Below are positions 14,954-24,355 of a stretch of DNA of 34,714 nucleotides, piece after piece. The notes under the pieces are model-generated. The model saw only the letters and a list, made by a program, of their open reading frames with translations, had not been told where the DNA came from and made no database searches. The number at the start of each line of letters is the position of its first letter. Position 1 is the stretch's first letter. The stretch comes from an uncultured Gammaproteobacteria bacterium. GTDB taxonomy: Bacteria; Pseudomonadota; Gammaproteobacteria; Arenicellales; JAANXG01. The DNA lies in NCBI GenBank assembly GCA_947258495.1, contig CAMYIN010000150.1:1-34714 (forward strand). The letters are read 5' to 3'. A program made the position numbers and the translations under genes.

Positions 14954-16918
14954 CTAGACGGGACTGCCGTCTCGGGCCAGCCCTTCCGGTTCGCCCTCCG
15001 CGTGCTTGACCAACTGCTTGTACGGCACCTTCTTCAACGACCACTCACCGGTATCCCGGTTGTAGGTGGAGTTGACGAAGCATTTCCAGTTGTCGTCGTC
15101 CAGATCCAGGAAATCCATGCGGTAGTAATACCCCGGGTAGCGGGTTTCCTCACGGAACTGGATGTGCCGCATGTGCGCTTCCGCCGCCAGGATGCGGTGA
15201 TAGTTCTCCCACGCGCGCAGCAGCTCGTGCAGGTCCTTGGCGCGCATCTTCTGCGCGTCTTCCCGGATCATCACCAGCTTCTTCTCCGCGATCTCCAGCA
15301 TCTTGCCGTTGGTCTGATACCAGGTGGAAACACCGGCGACGTATTCGTCCATGATCTTCTGCAGGCGGAACTGCAGCATCTTCGGGGTGATGTAGTGGGG
15401 GTTGACGTCGATCGCGGTGGTGTAATCTTTGTGCTCGAGGAAGGTCTTCACCGGGCGGTAGATTTCCTCGACCAGCTCGTCCACTGTGCGCGAAAGCTCC
15501 GGCTGCCAGTCCTTGTTGTCCAGAGCGTATTGCACCATCGCCTTGGCCGCGATGCGGCCTTCGCTGTGGGAACCCGAGGAGAACTTGTGACCCGAAGCGC
15601 CGACGCCGTCGCCCGCGCTGAACAGACCGTTCACCGTGGTCATGCGGTTATAGCCCCAATGGTAGTGGTCGGGGGTTCCGGGAATATCCTCCGGGCCCGA
15701 GCACCAGATCCCGGCGCATCCGGCGTGGGAACCCAGCAGATAGGGCTCCGTCGGCATCAGCTCCGACATCTCTTTGTCCGGCTCGATGTTTTCGCCCGCC
15801 CACACGCCGCACTGGCCGATGGTCATGTCGAGAAAGTCTTCCCAGGCCTCCGCCTCGAGGTGCTTGACCTCCTTCGGGGTCATGGTTTCGGCCAGTTTCG
15901 CCATCGCCGTCGGCGTATCCATCAGGATCGGACCGCGACCTTCCCGCATCTCCTTCATCATCAAGTGGTTGCGGAGACAGGTACCCATCTTCATGCCGTC
16001 GGCGTAGGCGTCGTACTTGTTGTCCTTCAGAATGTCGTAATTCTTGGATTGGTAGTCCTCGCCGAAGGCATTCATGGCCTGCGCCTTGAACAGCAGGAAC
16101 CACGCACCCACCGGACCGTAACCGTCCTTGAATCGCGCCGGCACGAAGCGGTTTTCCATCAGCGTCAGCTCGGCGCCGCATTCGGCGGCCATGGCGTAGG
16201 TCGAGCCCGCGTTCCACACCGGATACCAGGCGCGTCCGGTGCCTTCGCCCACGGATCGCGGACGGAACACGTTGACCGCACCACCGGCCACCAGCAGGCA
16301 AGCCTTGAACTTGTAGATGTACAACTTGTCTTCACGCACACTGAAACCGGCGGCGCCCGCGACGCGCGACGGATCGTTCTTGTCGGTGACCAGGCGGACG
16401 ATGAAAATGCGCTCCTGTATGCGGTCCATACCCAGGGATTTCTTCGCCGCTTCTGAGACGATCCACTTGTAGGACTCACCGTTGATCATGATCTGCCAGC
16501 GACCGGATCGCACCGGTTTACCGCCTTCGGTGAGCTTCTTGCCTTCGTCGCCCTTCTGCTTCCACACGGGCAGGCCCCACTCCTCGAAGTGGTGCACCGA
16601 GTCGTCGACGTGGCGGCCGACGTCGTAGACCAGATCTTCCCGGACGATGCCCATGAGATCGCCGCGTACGTAACGCACGTAGTCCGCGGGATCGTTTTCG
16701 CCCATGTAGGTGTTGATTGCGGACAACCCCTGGGCGACGGCGCCAGAGCGATCCAAGGCGGCCTTGTCGACCAGTTTCACCTTCAGGTCCGGTGTCTTCT
16801 GCAGCCAACGACCGATCTCGAAGGCGGCACCGCATGCCGCCATACCGCCGCCGATGACAAGAATGTCGACTTCCTCTTCGATAATTTCTGGATTACCGAA
16901 ACCGTATTCTTCAGCCAT
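14954..16918 (-). CDS. aprA: Adenylylsulfate (APS) reductase, alpha subunit
   Basis: AprA is the FAD-containing catalytic subunit of cytoplasmic dissimilatory APS reductase, which interconverts APS with sulfite and AMP. In sulfur oxidizers it runs towards APS. The 654-residue length is standard. The FAD-binding motif VIGGGMAACGAAFE begins near residue 21, RSGAVAQGLSAINTY near 57, and GLFSAGDGVGASGHKFSSG near 431. His398 in GSHAGCAG lies at the position known from Archaeoglobus AprA as an active-site histidine. The C-terminal helical domain (ENYHRILAAEAHMRHIQF) is complete. The ATG has GAGG at good spacing. It follows aprB by 95 bases and ends at a strong terminator. No qmoABC or aprM is seen nearby, so the electron-transfer partner must be encoded elsewhere. 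Confidence 0.98.
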   Translation of the reverse strand: MAEEYGFGNPEIIEEEVDILVIGGGMAACGAAFEIGRWLQKTPDLKVKLVDKAALDRSGAVAQGLSAINTYMGENDPADYVRYVRGDLMGIVREDLVYDVGRHVDDSVHHFEEWGLPVWKQKGDEGKKLTEGGKPVRSGRWQIMINGESYKWIVSEAAKKSLGMDRIQERIFIVRLVTDKNDPSRVAGAAGFSVREDKLYIYKFKACLLVAGGAVNVFRPRSVGEGTGRAWYPVWNAGSTYAMAAECGAELTLMENRFVPARFKDGYGPVGAWFLLFKAQAMNAFGEDYQSKNYDILKDNKYDAYADGMKMGTCLRNHLMMKEMREGRGPILMDTPTAMAKLAETMTPKEVKHLEAEAWEDFLDMTIGQCGVWAGENIEPDKEMSELMPTEPYLLGSHAGCAGIWCSGPEDIPGTPDHYHWGYNRMTTVNGLFSAGDGVGASGHKFSSGSHSEGRIAAKAMVQYALDNKDWQPELSRTVDELVEEIYRPVKTFLEHKDYTTAIDVNPHYITPKMLQFRLQKIMDEYVAGVSTWYQTNGKMLEIAEKKLVMIREDAQKMRAKDLHELLRAWENYHRILAAEAHMRHIQFREETRYPGYYYRMDFLDLDDDNWKCFVNSTYNRDTGEWSLKKVPYKQLVKHAEGEPEGLARDGSPV

Positions 16919-17013
16919 TCTTCTTCCTCAATTCTAGTTAGAACGAGCAACTTCCACGCCGCCAACTCGGAGCGTCACGCGTGAAAGCGCTACCTCAAAC
17001 GGGACCGCGTCAA

Positions 17014-17478
17014 TCAAGCGGCAATGAACTGGTTCATGTCGCAGGAATGTGTCCCTTTCGTGAACAAGGTGGAGTGATCCGTCAGTTCATCCATGCTCGC
17101 TTCGGGCTTCCCGGAGTAGGGATCCACCGAACCCTCCGCAGTCGTGCGGATCGGAAACTTGAAGCGCTTCATGTTTCCGTTGCGGAATTTGATGGTCCAC
17201 ATTATCGACTCGGAACCACGAAGCGGTTGCACCGAGGCGCCCAGCGGCACGACGTCTGCGTAGTGGCGGCACTCGATCGCCTGTTGCGGACAGATCTTCA
17301 CACAGCTGTAACACTCCCAACACTGCTCCGGCTCCTGGTTGTAAGCCTTCATGGCGTGCCCGGTCTCCGATCCATCCTTGTCCAAACGCATGAGATCGTG
17401 TGGACAGATGTACATACAGGCGGTCTTGTCCTGACCCTTGCAGCCGTCGCATTTATCAGTTCGTACAAATGTAGGCAT
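17014..17478 (-). CDS. aprB: Adenylylsulfate (APS) reductase, beta subunit
   Basis: AprB is the ferredoxin-like subunit that carries two [4Fe-4S] clusters and passes electrons between the FAD of AprA and the membrane partner. The 154-residue protein begins MPTFVRTDKCDGCKG. The cysteine sets are C10, C13, C21, C25 and C53, C56, C59, C63 (CWECYSCVKIC), with the AprB-specific C-terminal beta region and tail ending after FTKGTHSCD. The ATG at 17478 has GGAG eight bases upstream. It is the first gene of the aprBA operon. About 244 bases separate it from the DUF4124 gene upstream; no clear sigma70 promoter was recognised there, although this region must hold the control signals. Confidence 0.98.
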   Translation of the reverse strand: MPTFVRTDKCDGCKGQDKTACMYICPHDLMRLDKDGSETGHAMKAYNQEPEQCWECYSCVKICPQQAIECRHYADVVPLGASVQPLRGSESIMWTIKFRNGNMKRFKFPIRTTAEGSVDPYSGKPEASMDELTDHSTLFTKGTHSCDMNQFIAA

Positions 17479-17722
17479 TATTGCTCTCCGTCAAACCGTT
17501 ATTGTGAAACCGTCGAAAACCCGGGCGTGGTCTATGACCTTAGTCCCTGTATTTGGGCGAGATACCGGCGCGGACGCCGCCTACACCGGCTCCAGACTCG
17601 GGGAAAGACGAAGGGTAATCAGTTCCGCAGCGTAAAACTAATTATTTTTGCGGAAGGCTGCATAAGCAGACTTTATTCCGTATCCTTGATAGGGAAATTG
17701 CGCCGAGCGGGGCCCGCGCGCG

Positions 17723-18337
17723 CTATTTGGCGGCCTGCCGACGTTTGACGATCTCCCGGTAGCGGCTCAGATCGTTGTTGTAGCGGCTCATGACCAGCTC
17801 GCGCTCCCGAAGCCGGGAGTCGATCGCTCCTTCATACTCGTAGATCTGGTTTCTCAGGCCCTCGATGTCCTGCTGCAGTTTCTGATCGCCGGGATTGGAG
17901 CTTGCCAGCTGCTCCAGGCTTAGCAGGTTTTCCTGCAGTTTCGACTTGTAGCGTTCGTCGCTTTGGAGTATCTGGTCGATGGAGGCGAGACGCTCGTCGC
18001 GCGCGCGAACGATGCTTTTTTCGCTGTCATAAACACTCAGCAGGTGTTCTTCGCGGAGGCGCCGCTCTTCTACGCGCTGTTGTTCCAGATGACGCAATTC
18101 CTGCGCGGCTTTTTCGGCTTCCAGTTCCTCCTTGGTGGGGGGCGCCTGGTGTTCTTCCACTTTGAGCCCGCGATCGTCGATTTCGGTAATGAGCGAACGC
18201 GCACACGCCTCGGCCGCGATGTCGCCGTAATGCCATTTACCGCTCGCGTCCTGACACTTTTTTATGGTTTGTGCGGCGGCTGCGACGGGCAGTGTCACCA
18301 ACAGCGGGAGTATCAATAACGGCGGAATCTTGATCAT
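17723..18337 (-). CDS. DUF4124 domain protein with coiled coil, exported
   Basis: The 204-residue precursor has a signal peptide (IKIPPLLILPLLVTLPVAAAA, cleavage before QTIKKC) followed by a short DUF4124-like domain (KKCQDASGKWHYGDIAAEACARS). The rest is a long charged region with strong coiled-coil character (KEELEAEKAAQELRHLEQQ onward to the C-terminus). DUF4124 proteins are common periplasmic or envelope proteins of proteobacteria with unknown function; several resemble cell-division or peptidoglycan accessory factors, but nothing here proves that. The ATG at 18337 is preferred to the TTG one codon earlier. It sits upstream of aprB on the same strand, though a 244-base gap makes co-transcription doubtful. 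Confidence 0.8.
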   Translation of the reverse strand: MIKIPPLLILPLLVTLPVAAAAQTIKKCQDASGKWHYGDIAAEACARSLITEIDDRGLKVEEHQAPPTKEELEAEKAAQELRHLEQQRVEERRLREEHLLSVYDSEKSIVRARDERLASIDQILQSDERYKSKLQENLLSLEQLASSNPGDQKLQQDIEGLRNQIYEYEGAIDSRLRERELVMSRYNNDLSRYREIVKRRQAAK

Positions 18338-18373
18338 CAATTCTCTGGTCCGTGGATTTTCGCCCTCTCTTCC

Positions 18374-18401
18374 ACCTTATCCCCCAGCGACTAAAAGTCA
18401 A
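18374..18401 (-). promoter_or_regulatory. Possible promoter of the DUF4124 gene
   Basis: On the minus strand TTGACT (18396-18401, 5 of 6) and a weak -10 TAAGGT (18374-18379, 3 of 6) are separated by 16 bases, about 35 bases before the ATG. The -35 is good and the -10 poor. Confidence 0.35.
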
Positions 18402-18664
18402 GCGTGCGCCAATGTTCGAGAACGCCGGCGACAGCGATCCGTGTTCACCGGCCTGCACGAAAACCGGGACGGCTGCAGGTCGACAGCTCGTCAAGCGAGA
18501 GCCGGAGAGGCGAGTGTCCCGCGTTTATCGCGGAACAAAACCCGGTGCGTGGGCACGGAGATGGACGCGATGCCCGCACGCTATCGTCGGGGCCACGGAC
18601 GAGGTCGGATGCGGCTCTGCCGACAGGCGGCCGAGTCCAACGTCTCCCGGCATGGTCGGGATGA
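18402..18664. other. Gene-free stretch between the DUF4124 gene and lgt
   Basis: The full gap from 18338 to 18690 is 353 bases. It holds the possible DUF4124 promoter at one end and the lgt hairpin at the other. In between is a short hairpin, CCGCG (18519-18523) and CGCGG (18529-18533), with a 5-base loop. The small open frames lack domains and ribosome sites. No RNA gene was recognised. Confidence 0.4.
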
Positions 18665-18688
18665 CTCCCCGCGCTCGTGCGCGGGGAG
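18665..18688 (-). terminator. Perfect 10-bp hairpin immediately after lgt
   Basis: The arms CTCCCCGCGC (18665-18674) and GCGCGGGGAG (18679-18688) enclose a 4-base loop. The structure begins two bases after the lgt stop. There is no T-tract, so it may act as a mRNA 3'-end stabiliser or a Rho-assisted terminator rather than a classical intrinsic one. Confidence 0.55.
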
Positions 18689-18690
18689 AT

Positions 18691-19500
18691 TCAATTTGAC
18701 GCCGCCGCGGCACCGGTCGAGCCTCCGGGTTGTCGCAAGATCAGCCACAATCCGGCGACGATCATGGGAAGAGTCAGCAGGTGACCCATGGTAAACCAGT
18801 CGAAGGCGAGATAACCGATGTGTGCATCGGGCAAACGCACGAACTCCACCGCGAATCGAAACACGCCGTACAAGAGCAGAAATGCGCCGGATACGGCGCC
18901 AACGGCTCGTGGTCGGGACGAATACAGCCACAACACCACGAACAACACCAGTCCCTCCAAGACCGCCTCGTACAGCATGGATGGATGGCGTGGCACGGCC
19001 GAGGGATCCGCGGCCGGGAAAAGCATGCCCCAGGGCAGGTCTGTCGGCCTGCCCCACAGCTCCTGATTTATGAAATTTCCCACTCGTCCGGCGCCCAGGC
19101 CGATAGGCACCAGCGGTGCGAGAAAATCGGTGACGGCCAGAAACGGCCGCCTGCTGTTGCGCGCAAACAGCCACATCGCCGCCAGCACCCCGAGCAAGCC
19201 GCCGTGGAACGACATGCCGCCGCTCCAGAGGAATACGATCTCCAGTGGGTGCTGCAGATAATAACCCGGGTTGTAAAACAACACGTAACCGAGCCTGCCT
19301 CCGGCTATGACGCCGACGGCCACGTAAAACACGAGGTCGGAAACCTCCTCCCGTCGCCAACCCGAATGCGGTTTGCCGGCGCGATAGACGCCCAACCAAT
19401 AACCTCCGACAAATCCGATCAGATACATCAGTCCGTACCAATGCACCTGCACCGGGCCGAACTTGATCGCTACCGGATCGATATTGGGATGCTTGAGCAT
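18691..19500 (-). CDS. lgt: Prolipoprotein diacylglyceryl transferase
   Basis: Lgt transfers a diacylglyceryl group from phosphatidylglycerol to the lipobox cysteine of prolipoproteins at the inner membrane, the first step of lipoprotein maturation. The 269-residue protein has about seven hydrophobic segments. It carries the Lgt signature [13 protein letters not shown], the periplasmic SFHGGLLG motif and the catalytic-region [22 protein letters not shown]. The start at 19500 ([15 protein letters not shown]) matches the family; the frame continues open upstream antisense to the neighbouring gene, but that part has no Lgt character. No clear ribosome site is visible. It is divergent from the thioredoxin-domain gene. 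Confidence 0.96.
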   Translation of the reverse strand: MLKHPNIDPVAIKFGPVQVHWYGLMYLIGFVGGYWLGVYRAGKPHSGWRREEVSDLVFYVAVGVIAGGRLGYVLFYNPGYYLQHPLEIVFLWSGGMSFHGGLLGVLAAMWLFARNSRRPFLAVTDFLAPLVPIGLGAGRVGNFINQELWGRPTDLPWGMLFPAADPSAVPRHPSMLYEAVLEGLVLFVVLWLYSSRPRAVGAVSGAFLLLYGVFRFAVEFVRLPDAHIGYLAFDWFTMGHLLTLPMIVAGLWLILRQPGGSTGAAAASN

Positions 19501-19559
19501 ATGCCCAATAGTACCAGCTTCGGCTCGGCAGCTGGCTGAGACCGGCGCGCGAACGCGAC

Positions 19560-19588
19560 TTGCCAGCACCGGGCGATTTGTTTCTAAT
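19560..19588 (+). promoter_or_regulatory. Sigma70-like promoter of the thioredoxin-domain operon
   Basis: TTGCCA (19560-19565, 5 of 6) and TCTAAT (19583-19588, 5 of 6) are separated by exactly 17 bases. The predicted start, about 19595, gives a leader of some 32 bases to the ATG at 19627. This is one of the best promoter matches in the window. Confidence 0.6.
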
Positions 19589-19626
19589 ACCTGATTAATT
19601 TCCTTGGGATTGTACCCCCGCCGCCG

Positions 19627-21708
19627 ATGAATCCGGTCACAAGCAACCGTCTCGCAGACGAGACCAGCCCTTACCTGTTGCAGCACGCCCACAATCCGGT
19701 GGATTGGTACCCCTGGTGCGACGATGCCATCGTCAAGGCCAGGGAACTCGACCGACCGATACTGCTGTCGATCGGCTACTCGGCGTGCCACTGGTGCCAT
19801 GTCATGGCGCACGAATCGTTCGAGGACCCGGACGTCGCCCGCTATATGAACGAACACTTCGTCTGCGTCAAAGTAGACCGGGAGGAACGGCCGGACCTGG
19901 ACAAGATCTATCAGACTGCCCATCAGTTGCTGACCCAGCGTGCGGGCGGATGGCCACTGAACGTCGTCATAAACCCCCACGACCATGTGCCCTTTTTCGC
20001 CGGCACCTATTTCCCCAGGCAACCGCGACACGGGATGCCCGGATTCGTCGAGGTCCTTGAGCGCATCGCCGACTTCTACCGCAACCACAAATCCCGTCTG
20101 CGCGATCACGGCCTGGCGGTGAAGACCGCGTTCTCCCAGCTCGAAGCCGGCGCGCAAAGCCGGGGCAGCGTCGGTGCCGACGCTCTGGAAACGGCGTTTA
20201 CGGAATTGGCCCGACAGTACGACCCGGTGCACGGCGGTTTCGGCTCCGCCCCCAAATTCCCCCATCCGACCAACCTGCATCTTTGCCTGCGCCACTGGGA
20301 CCGGCACCGCGACGAAGACGGCGGCGCTGCGGCTCTCGACATTTGTCGACACACGCTGCGGGCGATGCTGCAGGGCGGTCTTTACGACCAATTGGGCGGC
20401 GGCTTCTACCGCTACTCGGTAGACGCGCAATGGATGATCCCGCACTTTGAAAAAATGCTTTACGACAACGCCCAGCTGTTGCCCCTGCTGGTGGACGTGT
20501 GGCTCGCAACCGGCGAACAAGCGTTTCGCGATACCGCCGTGGAGACGGGCGAATGGATAATACGTGAAATGCAGGCCCCGGAGGGCGGCTACTACGCCAC
20601 CCTGGACGCGGATTCTGAAGGCGGCGAGGGCACCTACTACGTGTGGTCCCAGGAGGAGGTTCGGGAAATCCTGACGAAGGATGAATGGCACGTGGTGGAA
20701 TCCCGCTTCGGCCTGGACGGAGAGCCCAATTTCGAAGGTCGCTGGCACCTGCACGTCGGCGCAGGCGTGGATGAAATTGGGGAACGCCTCGGCATCGATC
20801 CGGGCGAGGTGCGCGAGCTGTTGAGCGCGGCTGGATCCAGATTGCTGCAGGCGCGCGGCCGGCGACCAAGACCGGCCCGGGACGAAAAGATCCTGACGTC
20901 CTGGAACGGATTGACGATCAAGGGCATGGCCCATGCCGGCCGATTTCTGGGGAGGGACGATTTCGTGCGCTCGGCGGAAAAGGCACTGGATTTCCTGCGG
21001 CAGAATCTGTGGCGCGATCAACGCTTGCACGCCACCACCAAAGACGGAAAGACCCGACTCAACGCCTATCTGGACGACTACGCCTTCACCATCGATGCGG
21101 TGCTGGAACTTGCGCAGGCGCGCTGGCGGGACGGCGACCTGGAATTCGCAATAGAACTCGCAGAAATTCTGCTGCAACGCTTTCGAGACGCGCGCTACGG
21201 AGGATTTTATTTCACGTCCGATGATCACGAGCAGCTGTTACACCGCGACAAACCCACGCATGACGATGCGACACCCTCCGGCAACGGTATCGCCGCGTCC
21301 GTGTTGCTGCGTCTCGGTTACCTAACCGGTGAGCGCAGGTACGTGGAAGCCGCCGAGAAAACGCTGAACGCGCTGTCTGTGAGCGTGGAACGCCACGCTT
21401 CCGCGCACGGCTCGCTATTGATGGCGCTTGAGGAACATATCCATCCCGGAGAAACCATCGTGCTACTTGGCGGTGACGCGCAGATCGCCGAGGCCCGAAA
21501 ACTCTGCGAGCGGGGCTATGCCCCGCAACGCGTCGTGCTTGCCATACCCGATAACGCCCAATCGCTGCCGGGCATGCTGTCGGAATACCGCGTCCGCTCC
21601 CCATTGACGGCTTACGTGTGCACCGGCTACCGTTGCCTGGAGCCCATCGAGACTGCCGAAGGGCTGAAATCGTACCTCGAAACGAAGGCGACGGTGTCGT
21701 CCGATTAG
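19627..21708 (+). CDS. Thioredoxin-domain protein of the YyaL/SPATA20 family (DUF255)
   Basis: The 693-residue protein opens with the highly conserved block [15 protein letters not shown], followed by a thioredoxin-like domain with the motif [10 protein letters not shown] (Cys54 and Cys57). The remainder resembles an alpha/alpha six-hairpin glycosidase or epimerase-like barrel ([20 protein letters not shown], then [15 protein letters not shown]). The family, which includes Bacillus YyaL and mammalian SPATA20, has no firmly established reaction. There is no signal peptide, so it is probably cytosolic. The length is typical. The ATG at 19627 lacks a good ribosome site but coincides with the conserved start. 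It heads an operon with the gene at 21721, 12 bases downstream. Confidence 0.93.
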   Translation: MNPVTSNRLADETSPYLLQHAHNPVDWYPWCDDAIVKARELDRPILLSIGYSACHWCHVMAHESFEDPDVARYMNEHFVCVKVDREERPDLDKIYQTAHQLLTQRAGGWPLNVVINPHDHVPFFAGTYFPRQPRHGMPGFVEVLERIADFYRNHKSRLRDHGLAVKTAFSQLEAGAQSRGSVGADALETAFTELARQYDPVHGGFGSAPKFPHPTNLHLCLRHWDRHRDEDGGAAALDICRHTLRAMLQGGLYDQLGGGFYRYSVDAQWMIPHFEKMLYDNAQLLPLLVDVWLATGEQAFRDTAVETGEWIIREMQAPEGGYYATLDADSEGGEGTYYVWSQEEVREILTKDEWHVVESRFGLDGEPNFEGRWHLHVGAGVDEIGERLGIDPGEVRELLSAAGSRLLQARGRRPRPARDEKILTSWNGLTIKGMAHAGRFLGRDDFVRSAEKALDFLRQNLWRDQRLHATTKDGKTRLNAYLDDYAFTIDAVLELAQARWRDGDLEFAIELAEILLQRFRDARYGGFYFTSDDHEQLLHRDKPTHDDATPSGNGIAASVLLRLGYLTGERRYVEAAEKTLNALSVSVERHASAHGSLLMALEEHIHPGETIVLLGGDAQIAEARKLCERGYAPQRVVLAIPDNAQSLPGMLSEYRVRSPLTAYVCTGYRCLEPIETAEGLKSYLETKATVSSD

Positions 21709-21720
21709 GAGCTGGAGATC

Positions 21721-22569
21721 ATGGCAATATTCGAGTTTGCAGTGCCCACCGATTGGCGTCGGGCATTGATACCGGCGCTGGCCGCGATGCTTTGGCCCGC
21801 CCAGGGGGGCGCGGCGACAACCATCGAATTCACGGTCACCGACGCGGGCGCCGGCGCGCCCAGAATGCAGACCGCCTACGTCAAGGACGGCAAGATCTAC
21901 GTCAGGAGCGCCGGCGGAGACGCCAATTTCGACCTGCTGTTTACGAGCGACAATTCATCCGTAGCGCTGATCAACCACAGAGAACGCAGCTATCTGCAGC
22001 TGGACGAAAAAAAGGTCAGCGAACTCGCGGACACGGCGCAGGGGATGATGTCCATGGTGCAGAAGCAGCTCTCGGAGAATCTGGCCAACCTGCCGCCGGA
22101 GCAGGCCGCTCGCATGAAGGAGATGATGGGTAATTTCGGATTGCCGACCGAGAGCCCACCGCCCAAACCCAGACCGAAGCTGGTGCGGAAGGGAATGCGC
22201 AGCGTGAATAACTTCCAATGCCAGCACATAGACGTCGTCAGCGACAAGGGAACCCTCGGCCAGCTGTGCGTCGCGACCGCCGCCGCCATGAACATCCCCG
22301 GGAGCGATTACGCGACCATCAAGGCGATAAAGGCGTTTGCCGAAAGGCTGGAGCGATCCGCAAGTAATATTCGCGGCCGGCTCGGTGATTCGGTGCCGAA
22401 CGTGTTCGGACTCGAGGTGGAGGGCGTCCCGGTGGAAATACGGGACGTATCGGGCCCGGTGCCCTCTGCGATGACGGTGACCCGCGTCGCCCGGGGCGTG
22501 GGCGACGCGACCCTGGCGGTCCCCAACGGTTATCACCCCAAATCCTTACCTGCATTGCCGAAAATGTGA
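21721..22569 (+). CDS. Exported DUF4412-like protein
   Basis: The 282-residue precursor has an N-terminal signal peptide (hydrophobic ALIPALAAMLW, probable cleavage after GGAA). The mature part has a beta-rich start (TIEFTVTDAG, KIYVRS, VALINHRERSYLQL), a methionine-rich helical middle (MMSMVQKQL, ARMKEMMGNFG), a proline-rich link and a second beta-rich part with two cysteines (FQCQHIDV, LGQLCVA). This layout resembles DUF4412 proteins, periplasmic or outer-membrane-associated proteins of unknown function. The assignment is by general resemblance only. GGAG in the preceding 12-base gap serves as ribosome site. It is the second gene of the thioredoxin-domain operon. Confidence 0.7.
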   Translation: MAIFEFAVPTDWRRALIPALAAMLWPAQGGAATTIEFTVTDAGAGAPRMQTAYVKDGKIYVRSAGGDANFDLLFTSDNSSVALINHRERSYLQLDEKKVSELADTAQGMMSMVQKQLSENLANLPPEQAARMKEMMGNFGLPTESPPPKPRPKLVRKGMRSVNNFQCQHIDVVSDKGTLGQLCVATAAAMNIPGSDYATIKAIKAFAERLERSASNIRGRLGDSVPNVFGLEVEGVPVEIRDVSGPVPSAMTVTRVARGVGDATLAVPNGYHPKSLPALPKM

Positions 22570-22673
22570 CGCCGGTAGCGACCGATTGCCGACCGCTGCG
22601 AGTGCGACCGGCGACACCGGGTCCCGGACGCAACGAAAACGAACCGCAGGCGAGCGGACGGGGCAAAGCGTGA

Positions 22674-24242
22674 TCAAGGCCCGGCGACGAACGTGCATAC
22701 TCCGCCACGTCGGGGATCACCCTCTCCCCCGAGACCGCCGTTCGCCTTGCGTTCCACGGTATGGGTGCCGCCGAAAAACAGGTTCAGCTCGTCGAAGACC
22801 CGATGCTGGGGGAACTCCGCGATCAGTTTTTCCACGATCTCCGCCTCAACGCCCCCTTCCACGTTCAGCACCTCGTCTTCGATATGGATCCTGGGGGCAC
22901 GCACCGCCTGCTCGAGATCCATGTCGAGGTCTATGAGATTCACCAGCAGCTGCAGCAACGCCGTACGGATGCGATTCGACCCCCCCGACCCGGCCGCGAT
23001 CGTGCGGCCGTCGGCGAACAGCGCGACCGTTGGCGCCATCATGGAACTCATGCGTTGATTCACATGCCAACGATGAAATCCCACCGGATTCACGTCTTCT
23101 TCGCCGAGCATGTTGTTCAGCATGCACCCGGTATGGGGTATGACCCGGCCGCAACCCTCGCCATTGGATACGGTCATGGTCGCGATGTTGCTCCCCGCGT
23201 CGATGACGCTTATATGCGTGGTGCCTCGCAACGTCTGATAACGGCGAAGCACTTCTGCTTTATAGGCGTGCAGCAGCGGATCTCCGAGCAACTGCGCGAT
23301 GCGACTTCCCCCAACCTGGGCTTCGCTTTCCGCCATGGACGCGAGGCGCGCGGAAGACGTCTGCAGCATCACCTCAACCAGCAATCTCAAATAGGCAAAC
23401 ACGTCGTGGGCGACGTCAACGACGTCGACTTCCTCGAGCAAGCGCAGCCCGAAGGCGATCAATGCGCCTCCCGCGCTCGGCGGCGGATTCAACAACAACT
23501 GGGCATCCCGGTACGAAATCCGCAGCGGATGGCGTTCGACAACACCGTAGTTTTCGAAGTCCCTGCGCGAAAGATGGCCGCCCCCCTCGGCGCACATCCT
23601 CGCCACTTTGTCCGCAATCTCGCCGCAGTAGAAGAATCCGTCCCCCTCCCGCGCCAGCAGCTCCAGGGTGTCGGCAAGATCCTGAAATCGCAGGGTCTCT
23701 CCCTCGGTGGCGACGCGAGCGGGATCGCGCCTGCTGGCGAACAAGGGCCCGGCCGAATCGGTCATGTAGATCGGCTCCACCAGCGTGAAGATGTAGGCCT
23801 GCAGGGGATTCACCTCGAGTCCTGCGCGGGCCGCCTCCACCGCCGGTTTAACCAGTTCCGGCATGGGTATACGGCCGAGGCGACGGTGGACGTCGAACAC
23901 CCCGCGCACGCAGCCCGGCACCGCGGAAGCGCCCAGACCCACGTGAAATTCCTGCTGGGCGCTGCCGAAATCGACCAACACGGGATAAAAATCGAGGTCC
24001 CCAGGACGCGCCCGGGAACCCGGGGTCTGGGTGAAGAAGTCGAACACGCAGGCGTCACCGCGCGCGTCACGGGCCAGGAGAAATCCGCCACCACCCAGCG
24101 ACGCAAGCACCGGTTCCGCGACGCAGGCCATGAAGAACGCCGCGACCGCCGCGTCGAAGGCATTGCCGCCGGCCCGCAGTATCTCCGCCCCTGCCTCCGC
24201 AGTATACGGATGTCCGGCGGCGACGACGCCCCGCGTGCTCAT
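22674..24242 (-). CDS. ggt: Gamma-glutamyltransferase / glutathione hydrolase family protein
   Basis: The enzyme cleaves the gamma-glutamyl bond of glutathione and related peptides, and matures by self-cleavage into two subunits. The 522-residue precursor shows GGNAFDAAVA (25-34), the catalytic nucleophile Thr341 in GTTHISVID, and the loop GSGGSNRIR near 418-426. Cleavage before Thr341 would give subunits of about 340 and 182 residues. The family is usually periplasmic, but there is no signal peptide here: the protein starts directly at MSTRGVVAAGHP. It may therefore be cytosolic, as some short GGT-like proteins are. The ATG at 24242 has no clear ribosome site. It is convergent with the DUF4412-like gene and divergent from icd. 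Confidence 0.9.
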   Translation of the reverse strand: MSTRGVVAAGHPYTAEAGAEILRAGGNAFDAAVAAFFMACVAEPVLASLGGGGFLLARDARGDACVFDFFTQTPGSRARPGDLDFYPVLVDFGSAQQEFHVGLGASAVPGCVRGVFDVHRRLGRIPMPELVKPAVEAARAGLEVNPLQAYIFTLVEPIYMTDSAGPLFASRRDPARVATEGETLRFQDLADTLELLAREGDGFFYCGEIADKVARMCAEGGGHLSRRDFENYGVVERHPLRISYRDAQLLLNPPPSAGGALIAFGLRLLEEVDVVDVAHDVFAYLRLLVEVMLQTSSARLASMAESEAQVGGSRIAQLLGDPLLHAYKAEVLRRYQTLRGTTHISVIDAGSNIATMTVSNGEGCGRVIPHTGCMLNNMLGEEDVNPVGFHRWHVNQRMSSMMAPTVALFADGRTIAAGSGGSNRIRTALLQLLVNLIDLDMDLEQAVRAPRIHIEDEVLNVEGGVEAEIVEKLIAEFPQHRVFDELNLFFGGTHTVERKANGGLGGEGDPRRGGVCTFVAGP

Positions 24243-24279
24243 GGGACGGGGCCCGTTGGGAGTGCTGGAAACGGCGCCA

Positions 24280-24307
24280 TTCTTATGCCCGGATAAAACG
24301 ATATAAT
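24280..24307 (+). promoter_or_regulatory. Probable icd promoter
   Basis: A perfect -10 TATAAT (24302-24307) is preceded by a weak -35 TTCTTA (24280-24285, 3 of 6) with a 16-base spacer. The leader to the ATG at 24356 is about 42 bases. The region is distinctly AT-rich compared with its surroundings. Confidence 0.45.
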
Positions 24308-24355
24308 ATGTAGGCTAAATTCACGATAAACGATCAGGTCTGAAGAATATCAACA

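Noticed and set aside
15002-16456. 484-residue plus-strand frame opposite aprA
   Set aside because: Antisense shadow; aprA is conserved throughout.
19501-21228. Long N-terminal extension of the lgt frame
   Set aside because: It runs antisense to the well-supported thioredoxin-domain gene, and Lgt proteins begin at the ATG at 19500.
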